From the NCBI GenBank assembly GCA_002633005.1, contig NMRA01000108.1, positions 761,855-825,854 on the forward strand: 64,000 bases of DNA. The letters are read 5' to 3'. Shown in pieces: positions 55,701 through 64,000 of this stretch; position 1 is the stretch's first letter, and every line of letters starts with the position of its first letter. The position numbers and the translations under genes are program-made. Origin of the DNA: Phoronis australis. Taxonomy: Eukaryota; Phoronida; Phoronidae. Below the pieces are notes generated by a model that was not told the origin of the DNA, ran no database searches, and was given only the letters and a program-made list of their open reading frames with translations.

Positions 55701-58700
55701 TTCGACACCCAGTGAAGAGGACAGTTCGTCGTCCAGTGAACAGATCGGTGAGCCAAACTTTGATAAGTTTATTGTGGACTTGTCTAAAGTGTTGGAGCTA
55801 TTTAGAAGGTGCCAGGTGTGTGGCGAGGGAGTCACACGACACAATGTAAGCAGTTTGGGTGCTCAGGTCACCATCCAGTGGGAGTGTGTCACGGGACACT
55901 CTGGCAAGTGGGACAGTTGTTCCTCTGTCCGTGGTATGCCGGAGGTCCACTTAACCATGTCCAGTGGTGTGCTCTTCACTGGAAACACGTTTCAGTCGGT
56001 GAAGACAATGATGGACTTTGGAAAAGTCAAGTTTTTTTTCGAAAACAACATTCAACAACATTCAGAATTCCTATTTAATACCAGTTGTCAATGACGCATA
56101 CATGTCACAACATCTCGAGTTGGTGGCGGAATTCATGGAGAAGGAGAACTTGTCTGACTCACCAGGGCGGTCCGCCAAGTATACCACATACACTCTAATG
56201 GAGGAAGAGACCAAAAAGATAATTGATGTGGAACTCGGAACAGCACAAGCATTCAATTGAGGTAGGCATAACAACGCACACAGTGCATTTGCACCAAGAT
56301 GTGTCACCACGTCTGTCTTCAGTAGCCGCCTCGTTTCTCTCAACAGCTGCCTGTGCCTGTGTGTACTCTGCCTCGTTGTACTCGGGCTCAAACATGTACC
56401 CACCCACTGAATGTCCGTGAAAAAATTCCTCGTCACCACTGCTGTGAACAAGGTCTCCGTCACTCACACTACTGTCACTGTGATACGGGTCACCGACTCC
56501 AGCCATTTTCAGCTTACAACACACTAAACAATTCCTAAATCCAACGTAGTTGAGTTCTCTACTAACCTATCTTGCCGCAGAATACTCGCCGATGGAAAGT
56601 GGTGGCGACAATTGTTGAAAAACAGCACAAAACAAAAGTAGAATAGAACAGATTCGCACGGGAAAGTCAACGCAAAACCAAATGGCGGGAAACGCTTGCC
56701 TCCTAAAACGTCACTTCCGGAGTAGCGGACGAGTAATTTATAAAATTACGAAAAGCTGTAATTAAGTGGAAAATATGTCTAGGATAACCAACCAACCTTA
56801 TTTTAGCTCAAAATGACATGGAAAAAGGTTGCCTTCGCCTTTAAGCATACGAGTTTTAAAGTCAAAAACCAAACATTAAGTAAGGTAAAAGATCAACATG
56901 GCTGTTTTTGAAATTGAAAGGTAAATATTAGCCTTCTTTGAATTTTTAAAATCGAGGCATTTTAGGAGAAATTAGCAAATAGATTTTCTTCAATCTTACG
57001 GCTAAGCGACGAGCATTAATTGTGAATCGATTATAATGGTTTAGTCTGTCTGGCTTAGGCTTGCTCAGGCGTTGGGGGCAACAGAACGCCAAATGTAAGC
57101 GTAGGATTTGTCTCATGAACAGAACCCTTATTTCGTTGCAGCAAAAATGTTTCTAAACTGTCAAATAATTCTGACAAGATATTTAGCCAGGTTTGGTAGT
57201 CTAGTTTACTGTACACGCTTCATATGTTTGGACAAACTTCTGTTCCCTTGTAAGTTGGTACCAAAACATGGCATTCCAGCTATTCTGATCGTGGTGTCAT
57301 AACGGGTATTTCCACTTGCACACATTCATCACGATAAAGAATTCCGAGGCATTTAATGGTTGGTTGTTTTTGGCATTTGCTGTTTCAGCTGAACTTACAT
57401 TGCCTGACAGTTTTGGTGCATTCAAGAATATTTGGTAAAGGTGTACTGTTTGTGTGAATTAGTTCAGACCGAGACACCAAGAAAGGAAAACAAAGAAATG
57501 TTATAGTTGGGCCCTAAAAAACAAAGACATCTTATAGTTAGGGCCTAAAAATAAAGTGGGTTCTTGTCTTTACCCTGGCTCATTTTGAGACCTGAGCTCA
57601 ACAGATAAAAAATAACAACCTCCACCCGTATCAATTTCAATCAAGATTTTGTTATTTTTTGAAGTTTCACAATGAAATGTAGACTGGGGTAAGCAAGATT
57701 TGGAATGCCATGATTTGCCAGGCGATGAGTAAAAAACAAACCCCTGTATCACTTTCGCTCGTCTTTTTAAGTGGATTTTCTTATTTGAAAATGTGAGCAA
57801 CTAAAAATACCCACCACTGTCTCGATTTTCAAAAAATAGAAACCATAAAAAATTGGGTTTTTTTGGCCTAACCTAAAAAGTTATCTGAGTGTTTGATGAC
57901 CATATTTTGATGACTTCGGAAAGAATAGCGTGATTATAGTCACGATCACATCCGACTTCCACTCTCTTGTTTTACTTACTTCTTTTTCTGCTCCTCAGAG
58001 CTGACGTACTGATCACTCAGAAGATTGAGAAGATATGGCAAGAGCGGTCTTTTGACTCCATTGACCAGGTGAAGTGGACATACGTTGGCATACGCAGCGG
58101 TGTCTTCAGGACCTATCCAGGTCATAGGTCAAAGAGGCAGTACGACCCCTCCAAGTAAGCTTGGTCTTGAGCCTCAGATCCAGCATTTTGTTCGACGAGA
58201 GATAAACTGTTGGTGCTGGAGATTCCTCAATTAAAACATTGTAAAAGGGATTGAATAGAGGACCAGCGTTTCTTTTCTATGTAAAATGTTATAATTTATG
58301 TGTTTGTGTGATGTTGGTCTATTTGTATGTAAACTGTATGCCACTGTAGTTTAATATCTTCTTGTCAAATTATCGCATTTTTTATTTATTTTGATTGATT
58401 TTTCTTAGTTCATTCATGATTTTCAACATGACAAATCTGGATGAATTGCAATGAAATTTGTAATTTTTTAAAAACTTCAAAGTTTAAGCGTCCATAAATT
58501 AGTTGAGTGTATAACATGTTGTTTAGGGCACACCATTGTCTTTGTAAATGTGTTTTCTTTGAGAAGCTATTTTCACATACTGAACACTGAAAAGAACTTG
58601 ACATATGTGAGTGAGAGAAACAATATTCCTGCCAGATTTTATTTTTGTTTTGATATTTCTTGTTCTTCTAATCCACACTGTTATCAAACAGGCCTTCCTG

Positions 58701-61700
58701 GCCTTGGTAGCATTGCACTCAATAATTAGTAAAAACTTTTGTCTAATTGTGTTATACATAGTACAGTTTGATCAAGATTATAAAGTGAATTGGAAACTAC
58801 ACTAGAGGTTGTAAGTGTAATATATCCATCTTGTGTGGTTTTCTTACCTTCTTTACTTCATATTGATTTCATTGTCACTATGAAATGGAAGATATTAACT
58901 AGTTTGTTGTCTCATTAATGAAATCTAATGGTATGCCTCGATAAGTTGATAACATTCAAGCATGCAAAAATTATGTTTTTTAAGTTCGACATTCAGGTTA
59001 GAGCTAATTGTCTTCCTACCTTAGGCGACCTTGGTTCAACCGTGCCAAGTCTACGCCCGACAAGACTTCCATCTCGACACCGTACATGGATGCCGCCGGT
59101 GTTGGCAAGATTGTCACCATCTCGCAAGCGGTGCTGGAGGGGATGACGTCAAGAACCAGGGAGCAGTGTCTGGAGATCTCTACTACGGGACCGTGGCCAG
59201 GGGGCTGTGTCTGTGAGACTAATGCCGACTGTGTCATAGGTGTGTAGTTCATCTGATACGTGCTAGGAAACTTGTGGTTGCGGTCACGTTGCAAAAGAAT
59301 TTCTTCGTAATTAGATTTTTGATTAGCACATTACAATATGTTTCAAAGCATAATTTCGTGAATATGAATTGAATTAAGTTGTTGGACACAACTGTAGCGA
59401 TGTGCTTTAAGAAGTACTTACTTGGGAGGGCTGATGGCTACCATATAAATTAATGAATAATGTTCAATAGGTAGTCCTTATAAAAATCGGCAAATAAAAT
59501 GTTTCCTCAAGACAACCAATAAGTTATCTGTAAATCATAGCGATCAATCACGTCACATAAATTTGACATTTTAATTGAACGATGCCTCACAATTTGATAA
59601 CTGTTGAGTAGAGTCTTAAATAGTGCCTAGTTGTCTACGTGCTAGTGTTTGGTAGCGTTCATGGTTGGGCTCAGGACCACCTCACATTACTCAGGACAAC
59701 ACGTTACTTCACGTTACTCAAGACCACCACACGTTACTCAGGACCACCACACGTTACTCAGGACCACCACANATATGAAAGTTCTTGAATTAAATTGTTG
59801 GTGACAACTGTAGCGATGTGCTCCAAGAAGTACTTACTTGCTGATTGCTACCATATAAATTAATGAATAATGTTTAATAGGTATTCCTGATAAAAATTGG
59901 GAAATAAAGTGTTTCCTCAAGGCAACCAATAAGTTATGTGTAAATCATAGCAATCAATCACGTCACATGAATTTGAAAATTTAATTGAACAATGCCTCAC
60001 AATTTGATAACTGTTTAGTAGACTCTTAAATAGTGCCTAGTTTTCTACAAGCTAGTGTTTGGTAGCTTTCATGGTTGGGCTGAGGACCACCTCACATTAC
60101 TCAGGAACACCACACGTTACTCAGGAACACCACACGTTACTCAGGAACACCACTTATTCAGGAACACCACACGTTACTCAGGAACACCACACGTTACTCA
60201 GGACCACCTCACATTACTCAGGAACACCACACGTTACTCAGGAACACCACATGTTACTCTTGGGACCACCTCACCTCACTCATTGCGCAGCTCAAAACTT
60301 GGTGGGAACTTATAGGATTAATCATAATTTAGCGTTGCATACATTTGGTCAATTTTCAAGCCGAATTGTGAGTGAAGTTTGATGGTCAATGGTTCAGTTC
60401 AGACAAGCCACATTGATTAGCATGTAGGTGTTCTAAGTATGTGATCCTCTACCTGTGTTGCAGGTGTGTGCTATCGCAGTGATGCCAAGGGTCCTAACAG
60501 TAAGGAGTACCGTTGTGGTACCGAGCGCGTGGAGGCAGTGACTAGCCTGGATATTCTGTATAATGACTTCCACACCAAGCTGATGGACACCATGTTGAGC
60601 AGTGATAAGAATGGGACATGGTCGTGTGGTCGCAAGTATCTCTGTCCAGACAAGGAGCCAGGCTGTCAGACTAGGTGAGGGGTTAAAGGGGATGGGTGGG
60701 GGGCAGTCGGAGAATTATGTACAATGAGTCTCCGTGCCAAGCTGATGGAGATCATGTTGAGAAGTGATGTGAATGAGACTTGGTAGTGCAGAGGGGCAAG
60801 TATCACTGTCCAGACTAGCCAGGATGTCTGACGAGGTGAGGTAGTGCAGAGGGGCAAGTATCACTGTCCAGACTAGCCAGGATGTCTGACGAGGTGAGGT
60901 AGTGCAGAGGGGCAAGTATCACTGTCCAGACTAGCCAGGATGTCTGACGAGGTGAGGTAGTGCAGCGGGGCAAGTATCACTGTCCAGACTAGCCAGGATG
61001 TCTGACGAGGTGACGGGAGGGAGATTGGGGGAGGGGGTAATTTGAAAGAGCAAGTTTCTTGCAAGAAAAGTGAGATGGTGCGAGTCATCACTAGATGTCG
61101 CTAGCTTCACTCAATGCCCGTGACTGTCATACCAGATGACAGACTGACATAAAACCACTGCAGCTTATTGACAGGGGATTTAAGTTTCCTCCTTGATCAC
61201 AGAATTGCTGTAAATGTACAGACGTGTCTCTGACTGTTGTGGTAAGAGCACTTGTTTGGACAGCATTGGTCTTTTATATCTGTTCAGTAGTGTTACTGTA
61301 ATTTGTATTCAGTCACTGAAGCATCTTTATGTTTTTGATATGTACACTTGGTGATCATGGTATCTCTCCATGTTTGACAGCTGTTACGTATTTGACAACA
61401 CTGCCAAACTGATCATCGCTCCCGACTTCCTATTGGCTGATAACCTGGACACGAGTAAATATGCTGGAGTCACACTGGGAGTCAAGGAGGCAGAAGTGAT
61501 GAAAGATCTCATCTTCAAACACAAGTTTTTCAAGCGTCAGGAGAACATCGACTTCCAGGGACAATGCAGCATATCCCCCAATGCACCGAGGGTTAGTATA
61601 TAGGACTAGACTTTGATGTCACCGATGACCGTCTAAACCGTGTTCTGGGGTCAGTTTTGTGAAATGTGACTTACGACTTAAAACAGAAATTCTGTCTTGC

Positions 61701-62594
61701 TGAATGAAGTTTTAGCCAAGCAATTATGAGCGCATTACGGACTAGAAATGATCTGTAGAAATTATATCAGTGTATATTTGTAGTGACTGCATTTCTTATC
61801 TGCTGAGAGTTAATCATTTTCAGAAATGGTCATGTGGAGCATAAGACCAAATTTCTGACTTAAGTCATAAGTCACTGTTCGTGAAAGAGACCTCTGATGT
61901 TAAATATATAATTATCTACTTTCTTCACTGACATTTTTTCTCTTTCAAATCAATGTTGTCGCATTCTTATCCCTTGTTTGTATTGAAATAAATGGTCAGT
62001 TCTCGTGGCCTTGGGGATTGAAACTGATGATGGGCGTGAACTGAAGAACTAATGATGGGACAGTTCTCCTCAAAACTAGAAATTCCTTCTAACTAGAGTA
62101 TGGAGGAAGATGAGACGGGTGTTATTTTTGTACCATTATGTGGCCTAAGTCAAATTTTGGAAGGTAAGTTGACTAAAATAAACACCCAAGTTGGACTTGA
62201 TTTGTTGTAAATTTGTTATTGCTAGATATAGGCAACCTATGTTTTGATACGAGATTGGATCTTGTGTTTTAAACTTGAAAACACTTGATCTTGCTGTTAA
62301 TGTAGGTACTGTGTTGATTTTGTGCATATATTAGTTTTTCTCCCCCTCATCAACTAGGGGGCAGTAGAAGTCTCTGGCCCTGCCTCAATTATTGTCTTTA
62401 CTTTGCATGCGTGTCCCATTCATACCATCACTTCACGTTGTTTTTGCACCACTAGGTGACACTACAAGGTATACCCTCCAACCCAGAAGAGCTGGACAAC
62501 TACTACAAGAACAGGGGTCCCATACCCAAATTCTCGAATAACTTTGGCTGTATTCAGGATGTTGTTGGATTCAAGTCGGACGTGTCAGCACTAG
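31579..62594 (+). CDS. Alpha2delta/CACHD1-superfamily VWA-Cache protein, 19 exons, 3' end beyond window
   Basis: Seen: exons 31579-31725, 33213-33362, 40588-40733, 42334-42486, 43425-43589, 44714-44837, 45416-45552, 46224-46443, 47054-47307, 47617-47761, 48255-48404, 51371-51481, 52817-52991, 53783-53945, 57999-58154, 59025-59239, 60464-60674, 61381-61591 and 62456-62594. All phases agree over 3172 nt (1057 codons). Order: signal peptide (MKSLLFVCVLVSKWSVS), VWA_N-like region, RPWYIAATSGPKD (234-246), VWA with MIDAS D252-x-S254-x-S256, T337 and D368, a Cache region (about 470-635), a second Cache-like region (about 770-850), and a Cys-rich part. Several N-glycosylation sequons are present. 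Known: alpha2delta subunits and CACHD1 traffic and modulate voltage-gated calcium channels outside the membrane. The N-half resembles alpha2delta and the second Cache resembles CACHD1, so orthology is open. The C-terminal anchor is not in the window. Confidence 0.92.
31832..31981. mobile_element. 150-bp hairpin MITE in intron 1
   Basis: AAAAAACAGACAATTGTCG... at the left is matched by the complement ...CGATTGTCTGTTTTTT at the right, about 36 bp of inverted repeat with a few mismatches. The flanks GGATCAGT and GGACCAGT look like an 8-bp target duplication with one change. The interior carries GACGTTTCGTCTATTC. Confidence 0.8.
33755..33777 (+). repeat. Truncated start of the CTAGTGGC-family repeat ending at a single N
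   Basis: TTTTATGCGTCCACATA is the left boundary sequence of the repeat copies at 52270 and 63340. It stops at the N at 33777, so a whole copy is probably missing from the assembly here. Confidence 0.6.
35322..35574. mobile_element. 253-bp MITE of the CAGGGCTTGG family with 6-bp TSD
   Basis: GAGGGCTTGGAATTTTCC at the left, GGTCATTCCAAGCTCTG at the right. It is flanked by ATTATA at 35316-35321 and 35575-35580. It lies in intron 2 of the alpha2delta-like gene. Confidence 0.88.
36840..37255. mobile_element. Inverted-repeat element with AGTGCCCTTTACAC-like ends
   Basis: The left end (GAGTGCCCTTTACACTTACAAAGTTG region) is imperfectly complementary to the right end (CAAAAGTTGATGTCTAAACAGGACTT region). 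Subterminal GACACGG and TTGCTCC motifs recur. Boundaries are approximate. Confidence 0.45.
38050..38116 (-). repeat. tRNA-like relic with a perfect B box
   Basis: On minus: a T arm GTGGG-TTCGAGT-CCCAC with an exact GGTTCGANTCC B box, and a 7-bp acceptor-like pairing TGGCCTA/TGGGCCA. The D arm is short and the candidate anticodon loop has T at position 37. At about 67 nt it is too short for a normal tRNA, so it is more likely a tRNA-derived repeat or pseudogene. Confidence 0.45.
38690..38800. repeat. Degenerate minisatellite (CCATGTTTGAAAAT)
   Basis: Four to five imperfect units built on (G/C)CCATGTT(T)(C)GAAAA, about 25-30 bp each. Confidence 0.6.
39830..40281 (-). pseudogene. Non-LTR retrotransposon (LINE) ORF2 3' fragment
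   Basis: The minus frame reads SCTFCNKAPETLVHLFVHFNYTRTF, the Cys/His-bearing zf-RVT region that follows reverse transcriptase in many LINEs (C..C....ET..HLF). It is followed by INVLFGINN and, after a frameshift, IFILVKNNIILSKI and FILKREIQNVF. No upstream RT motifs remain. It is a 5'-truncated, frameshifted relic in intron 2. Confidence 0.7.
40859..40965. repeat. GAGAACCAG hairpin between poly-C and poly-G runs
   Basis: A run of C (40860-40869), then GAGAACCAGTTTCC...AGCTGGTTCTC, then a run of about 40 G interrupted by N at 40947. The poly-C and poly-G runs are themselves an inverted repeat. Related hairpins occur at 25333 and 48061. Confidence 0.7.
44385..44480. repeat. Short minisatellite, approximately 45-bp units
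   Basis: ATTACTTGAACA(C/T)AG(T/C)TCACA..AACAATGT recurs three times, in intron 5. Confidence 0.65.
45508..45850 (+). repeat. Exon 7-edge tandem repeat, 3-4 degenerate units
   Basis: The unit seeded in exon 7 (GAGAAGGTGTATCGGCTGGA, then CACCAGTGAGCTGGAGTGAG with the donor) recurs near 45607 and 45738, and partly near 45832. Spacing is about 100-130 bp. The third unit keeps a donor-like CTGGA/GTTAGT; the second has lost it. Confidence 0.8.
48058..48125. repeat. GAGAACCGG/CTGGTTCTC hairpin in intron 10
   Basis: GAGAACCGGTTTAATG and AAACTGGTTCTCGAAATG, then GGTACCCCTG. It belongs to the family seen at 25333 and 40876. Confidence 0.65.
48496..49006. mobile_element. 511-bp CAGGGCTTGG-family transposon with 6-bp TSD
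   Basis: CAGGGCTTGGAATTTTCCGC at the left, CATTCCAAGCCCTG at the right. AGGATA duplicated at 48490-48495 and 49007-49012. Subterminal TTCCGCG(G/T) motifs recur. It lies in intron 11. The short open frames in it have no recognisable transposase. Confidence 0.9.
50211..50693. mobile_element. MITE with GGCTACGTCACACTGT-like inverted ends
   Basis: GGCTACGTCACACTGT near 50212 pairs with ACAGTGTGACCGTGGC near 50690. Many internal CCATGGT/ACCATGG palindromes. No ORF; target duplication not resolved. Confidence 0.7.
51715..51785. repeat. 25-bp minisatellite, three units
   Basis: CTTTATAGTCACTTACCAG recurs three times with variable 5-7 bp spacers, in intron 12. Confidence 0.8.
52270..52586 (+). repeat. 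CTAGTGGC-family repeat, plus orientation, running into a 72-bp N gap
   Basis: Starts with near-palindromic CCACATATTTATATGTGG, then a TCCGTCCG/GGCGTCCG run, TTCATGAAATTTGG, ACGGATCCGACTACC and GTGCCCCCTAGTGGC. It is cut at 52515 by Ns, and the right end is missing. Nearly identical to the start of the 63.3-kb copy. Confidence 0.85.
52964..53042 (+). repeat. Exon 13-edge tandem repeat, about 30-bp units
   Basis: The last 28 nt of exon 13 (GAGAAATACCCCTGTCTGAG...) are followed after the donor by GAGAAATATCCCTACTTATG and then AAACACCCCTGTCTGAGTG. This is roughly 2.7 units, the real donor being at the end of the first. Confidence 0.7.
53909..54060 (+). repeat. Exon 14-edge tandem repeat, 62-bp units
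   Basis: TGTGACAAGGGAGGTCACT begins at 53911 (coding), 53973 and 54035 (TTTGACAAGG in the last). Unit 2 retains GGGATATG/GTAACGCC, a copy of the genuine ATAAG/GTAACGCC donor. Confidence 0.88.
55170..56260 (+). pseudogene. THAP transposase, frameshifted and internally deleted
   Basis: THAP finger from 55170 (MPHCCCVPGCTNY...VCGKHF), broken near 55378 by a 1-nt loss and near 55418 by a 4-nt loss relative to the 11.9-kb copy. A Ser-rich linker follows, then a Cys/His module (CQVCGEGV, VTGHSGKWDSC), GVLFTGNTFQSV and, after a frameshift near 56040, LIPVVNDAY and DSPGRSAKYTTYTLMEEET, which looks like the region of the first catalytic acid of a DDE core. The rest of the core is missing where the antisense ORF begins. 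Confidence 0.75.
56195..56524 (-). CDS. Antisense ORF with W-C-C-MPT-C-CC motif (P2X7 C-terminal-like), truncated
   Basis: 109 codons from ATG at 56524. An acidic, Ser-rich start, then GGYMFEPEYNE, a polar helix, and DTSWCKCTVCVVMPTSIECLCCSE. Known: the spacing WC.C..C..MPT...C.CC.E is typical of the zinc-coordinating cysteine domain at the C-terminus of vertebrate P2X7, which also occurs as stand-alone genes in many marine invertebrates. After CCSE the reading runs into residue unlike the domain, so the 3' part was probably lost in the same deletion that removed the transposase core. Confidence 0.6.
   Translation of the reverse strand: MCCKLKMAGVGDPYHSDSSVSDGDLVHSSGDEEFFHGHSVGGYMFEPEYNEAEYTQAQAAVERNEAATEDRRGDTSWCKCTVCVVMPTSIECLCCSEFHINYLFGLFLH
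57999..59239 (+). other. Exons 15-16 encoding the second Cache-like region
   Basis: YVGIRSGVFRTYPG, RPWFNRAKSTPDK, STPYMDAAGVGKIVTISQAV match the 'G..R.YPG ... RPW...A ... PY.D..G.G..VTIS' signature best known from CACHD1. A Cys-rich tail (REQCLEI, GGCVCETNADC) follows. Confidence 0.8.
59375..60270. repeat. Duplicated ~400-bp block around a single N, each copy ending in a 20-bp minisatellite
   Basis: 59375-59771 and 59779-60120 share a colinear sequence (ACAACTGTAGCGATGTGCT..., TACCATATAAATTAATGAAT, GTAGC.TTCATGGTTGGGCT) with several percent mismatch. Each runs into repeats of CACACGTTACTCAGGA(A/C)CAC. The N is at 59772, exactly between them. Confidence 0.8.
60708..61015 (+). repeat. Exon 17-edge duplication: decayed half-exon plus 4 x 58-bp units
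   Basis: 60708-60839 is a degenerate copy of the last ~135 nt of exon 17 (CCAAGCTGATGGA.A.CATGTT retained; stop in TGGTAG). Its terminal 58 bp, including GACGAG/GTGAGG, are then tandemly repeated with starts at 60784, 60842, 60900 and 60958, nearly identical to one another. Confidence 0.9.
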
Positions 62595-63339
62595 GTAAGC
62601 TACCTCTAGAGAAGAAGTTAGTCTCCATACTATTCGAAATATGATTGTTTAACCCTCTGAATTTGTCGACACTTCCCGTGTAACAATAAAATATCGCTTA
62701 CTCATTGCGTGATTCAATTTCCTGACTTGTTCCAGAAATGATGCTGAAAATTTTCCTCTCGAAGTAATCGCATAGTTGTTATTTATGTTTAGAACCCATC
62801 TTGGTTTGTTTTAATTTGTGAATGAGGAAAGGCGGAAATCGATATCAGTCACAGGACAGTCCCAAATGTTAAGAATTTGCAATTTTGTTCTGAAAATGCC
62901 AAAGGAATACCTCGTGAGTGTTATGCCACGGTTGCATGTGTGTACAAAGCTCCAGAAAATTTTGCCCGAGTTCCGACAGACATTTGCAAATCATCAACGC
63001 AACGTAACTCCTAAAAAGGTTTATTCAGTAGTTTGGTATGATGTACCTTTGACGTTTTGGAGCATGTCAAATAAAATTAATATGCCTGAATTAAAAGCAA
63101 CAATAATTAAGTTGGATTTTCATAGCGCAGCAAATTATTAAGCACTTCAAAAGGTATTTCCAGGCTATGGATATGGTAAATCTTAATCCTTCACAACACC
63201 CTGGCAGCATGTAATGGATGCAACCATTGTTATCTTACACTGATTAATCCAAACAATTAACGTTGTAAGCATTTTAAGTGCTTAAGTGCCCCCGTGGAGA
63301 CTTGAATGGGAAAGAATCCAAGACGTGTGGAATTTTTAT
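62595..63339. other. Intron 19 of the alpha2delta-like gene, no other feature seen
   Basis: The exon 19 donor is CTAG/GTAAGC at 62594/62595. Nothing recognisable follows until the repeat array at 63340; the 107-codon open stretch at 62818 shows no conserved motif. Confidence 0.6.
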
Positions 63340-64000
63340 TCGCCCACATATTTATATGTGGACGCATTGTGCTGTCATCTCTGTCCGTCCATCCGTCCGT
63401 ACCGGCGGCGTCCGTCCGGCGTCTGGCTTCCGGCGTCCGCTGCTTTATCTCCAAAACCCTTTGACATATGTTCATGAAATTTGGCACATATGTTCCATTC
63501 ATGAATGGGACGGCATGTGCGAACTTTCGGACGGATCCGACTACCGATGTGCCCCCTAGTGGCAATTTTAGTTTTTTACACTTACCTTTGTATCTTCAAA
63601 ATTCCTGAACGGATTTTCATGAAATTTGGTATGTAGGCACTTATTAGTGAGGTGACGCTATCCTCCTGTTTTCAGATGGATTCGACATAGTTTGCGCCAC
63701 CTAGTGGCCATTTTTAGTGTTTTTGAGTGTGTTTTTGTGCGTCAACCCCTCTCTATCAACCAAACCGCTCAAAGGATGATTGTGAAAATTGGCATGTATA
63801 TGCTTACTAGAGAACGATTGACGATGATTTTCGGACGATTTCGACTACTGTGGCGCCTCCTAGTGGCAGTTTTTTTTTTTCGCCTATCGCTGTATCTCTT
63901 AAACCGTTCGGAGGATCTTTACGAAATTGTGTAAGTATATTTATATGATGTTAACAACAGAACATGACGACTTTTGGACGGATCCGACTACCGGTGTGCC
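63340..64000 (+). repeat. CTAGTGGC-family repeat array, plus orientation, reaching the window end
   Basis: The boundary CCACATATTTATATGTGG at 63345 is followed by a TCCGTCC run, then cores CTAGTGGC at 63556, 63701 and 63860, with the next due just past the window end (GGATCCGACTACCGGTGTGCC). Each unit has a TTCATGAAATTTGG-type block and a 'cggatccgacta' block before the core. Confidence 0.88.

Larger units (their letters stand above)
54905..56840 (+). mobile_element. 1.94-kb THAP-domain DNA transposon, TTAA target site
   Basis: Terminal inverted repeats of about 170 bp (AGG(T/C)GAAGGCAACCTTTTTC inward to the GGAGGCAAGC block), flanked by TTAA at 54901-54904 and 56841-56844. It carries a frameshifted THAP-transposase frame on plus and a cysteine-motif ORF on minus that converge near 56.2 kb. 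Known: THAP fingers occur in P and Kolobok transposases, and TTAA duplications fit Kolobok. Inference: a non-autonomous internal-deletion copy. It lies in intron 14. Confidence 0.88.

Noticed and set aside
59640-60270. CRISPR-like regular repeats (20-bp CACACGTTACTCAGG units)
   Set aside because: A head-to-tail minisatellite without unique spacers, in an animal intron.
62818-63141. 107-codon open frame in intron 19
   Set aside because: No homology recognised, no acceptor/donor pair that keeps the phase after exon 19.

Overview
This window is animal nuclear DNA. It holds intron-rich genes with GT-AG junctions, short exons in long introns and dense families of small DNA transposons. The gene content (otoferlin, an alpha2delta/CACHD1-type protein, a kelch-MYND protein), the traces of two divergent haplotypes and the repeat style suggest a highly heterozygous marine deuterostome, possibly amphioxus. 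The species cannot be fixed from sequence alone. Every gene model below was built by hand from splice sites and reading-frame continuity.

Layout. (1) 541-4555, plus strand: the 3' end of an otoferlin-type ferlin, with two tandem, equally long alternative last exons, each encoding the C-terminal membrane anchor. (2) 4556-8960: intergenic, with ACC-type microsatellites and a small transposon. (3) 24480-8961, minus strand: a complete ten-exon gene for a 480-residue kelch-propeller protein ending in a MYND zinc finger. Its introns hold two arrays of a ~150-bp-period repeat, a THAP transposon fragment, several MITEs and a 778-bp duplicated block that is probably an assembly of both haplotypes. (4) 24481-31578: intergenic, with nested inverted-repeat elements. 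(5) 31579-62594 and beyond, plus strand: nineteen phase-consistent exons (1057 residues so far) of a secreted or membrane-anchored VWA-Cache protein of the calcium-channel alpha2delta/CACHD1 superfamily, with an intact MIDAS. Its introns hold a 1.94-kb THAP transposon flanked by TTAA, hairpin MITEs, a LINE fragment and several minisatellites. (6) 62595-64000: intron plus another array of the ~150-bp-period repeat.

Most notable observations: (a) four exons of the alpha2delta-like gene (7, 13, 14, 17) carry tandem repeats seeded from the exon 3' end plus its splice donor, and the kelch-MYND stop region lies in a similar repeat; (b) the THAP transposon is an internal-deletion derivative with a convergent antisense ORF resembling the cysteine-rich P2X7 C-terminal domain; (c) otoferlin has paired terminal exons; (d) a transposon family with CAGGGCTTGG ends shows two clear 6-bp target-site duplications, and an unrelated MITE with CAG ends shows a third; (e) single-N positions mark contig joins, two of them between near-duplicate blocks.
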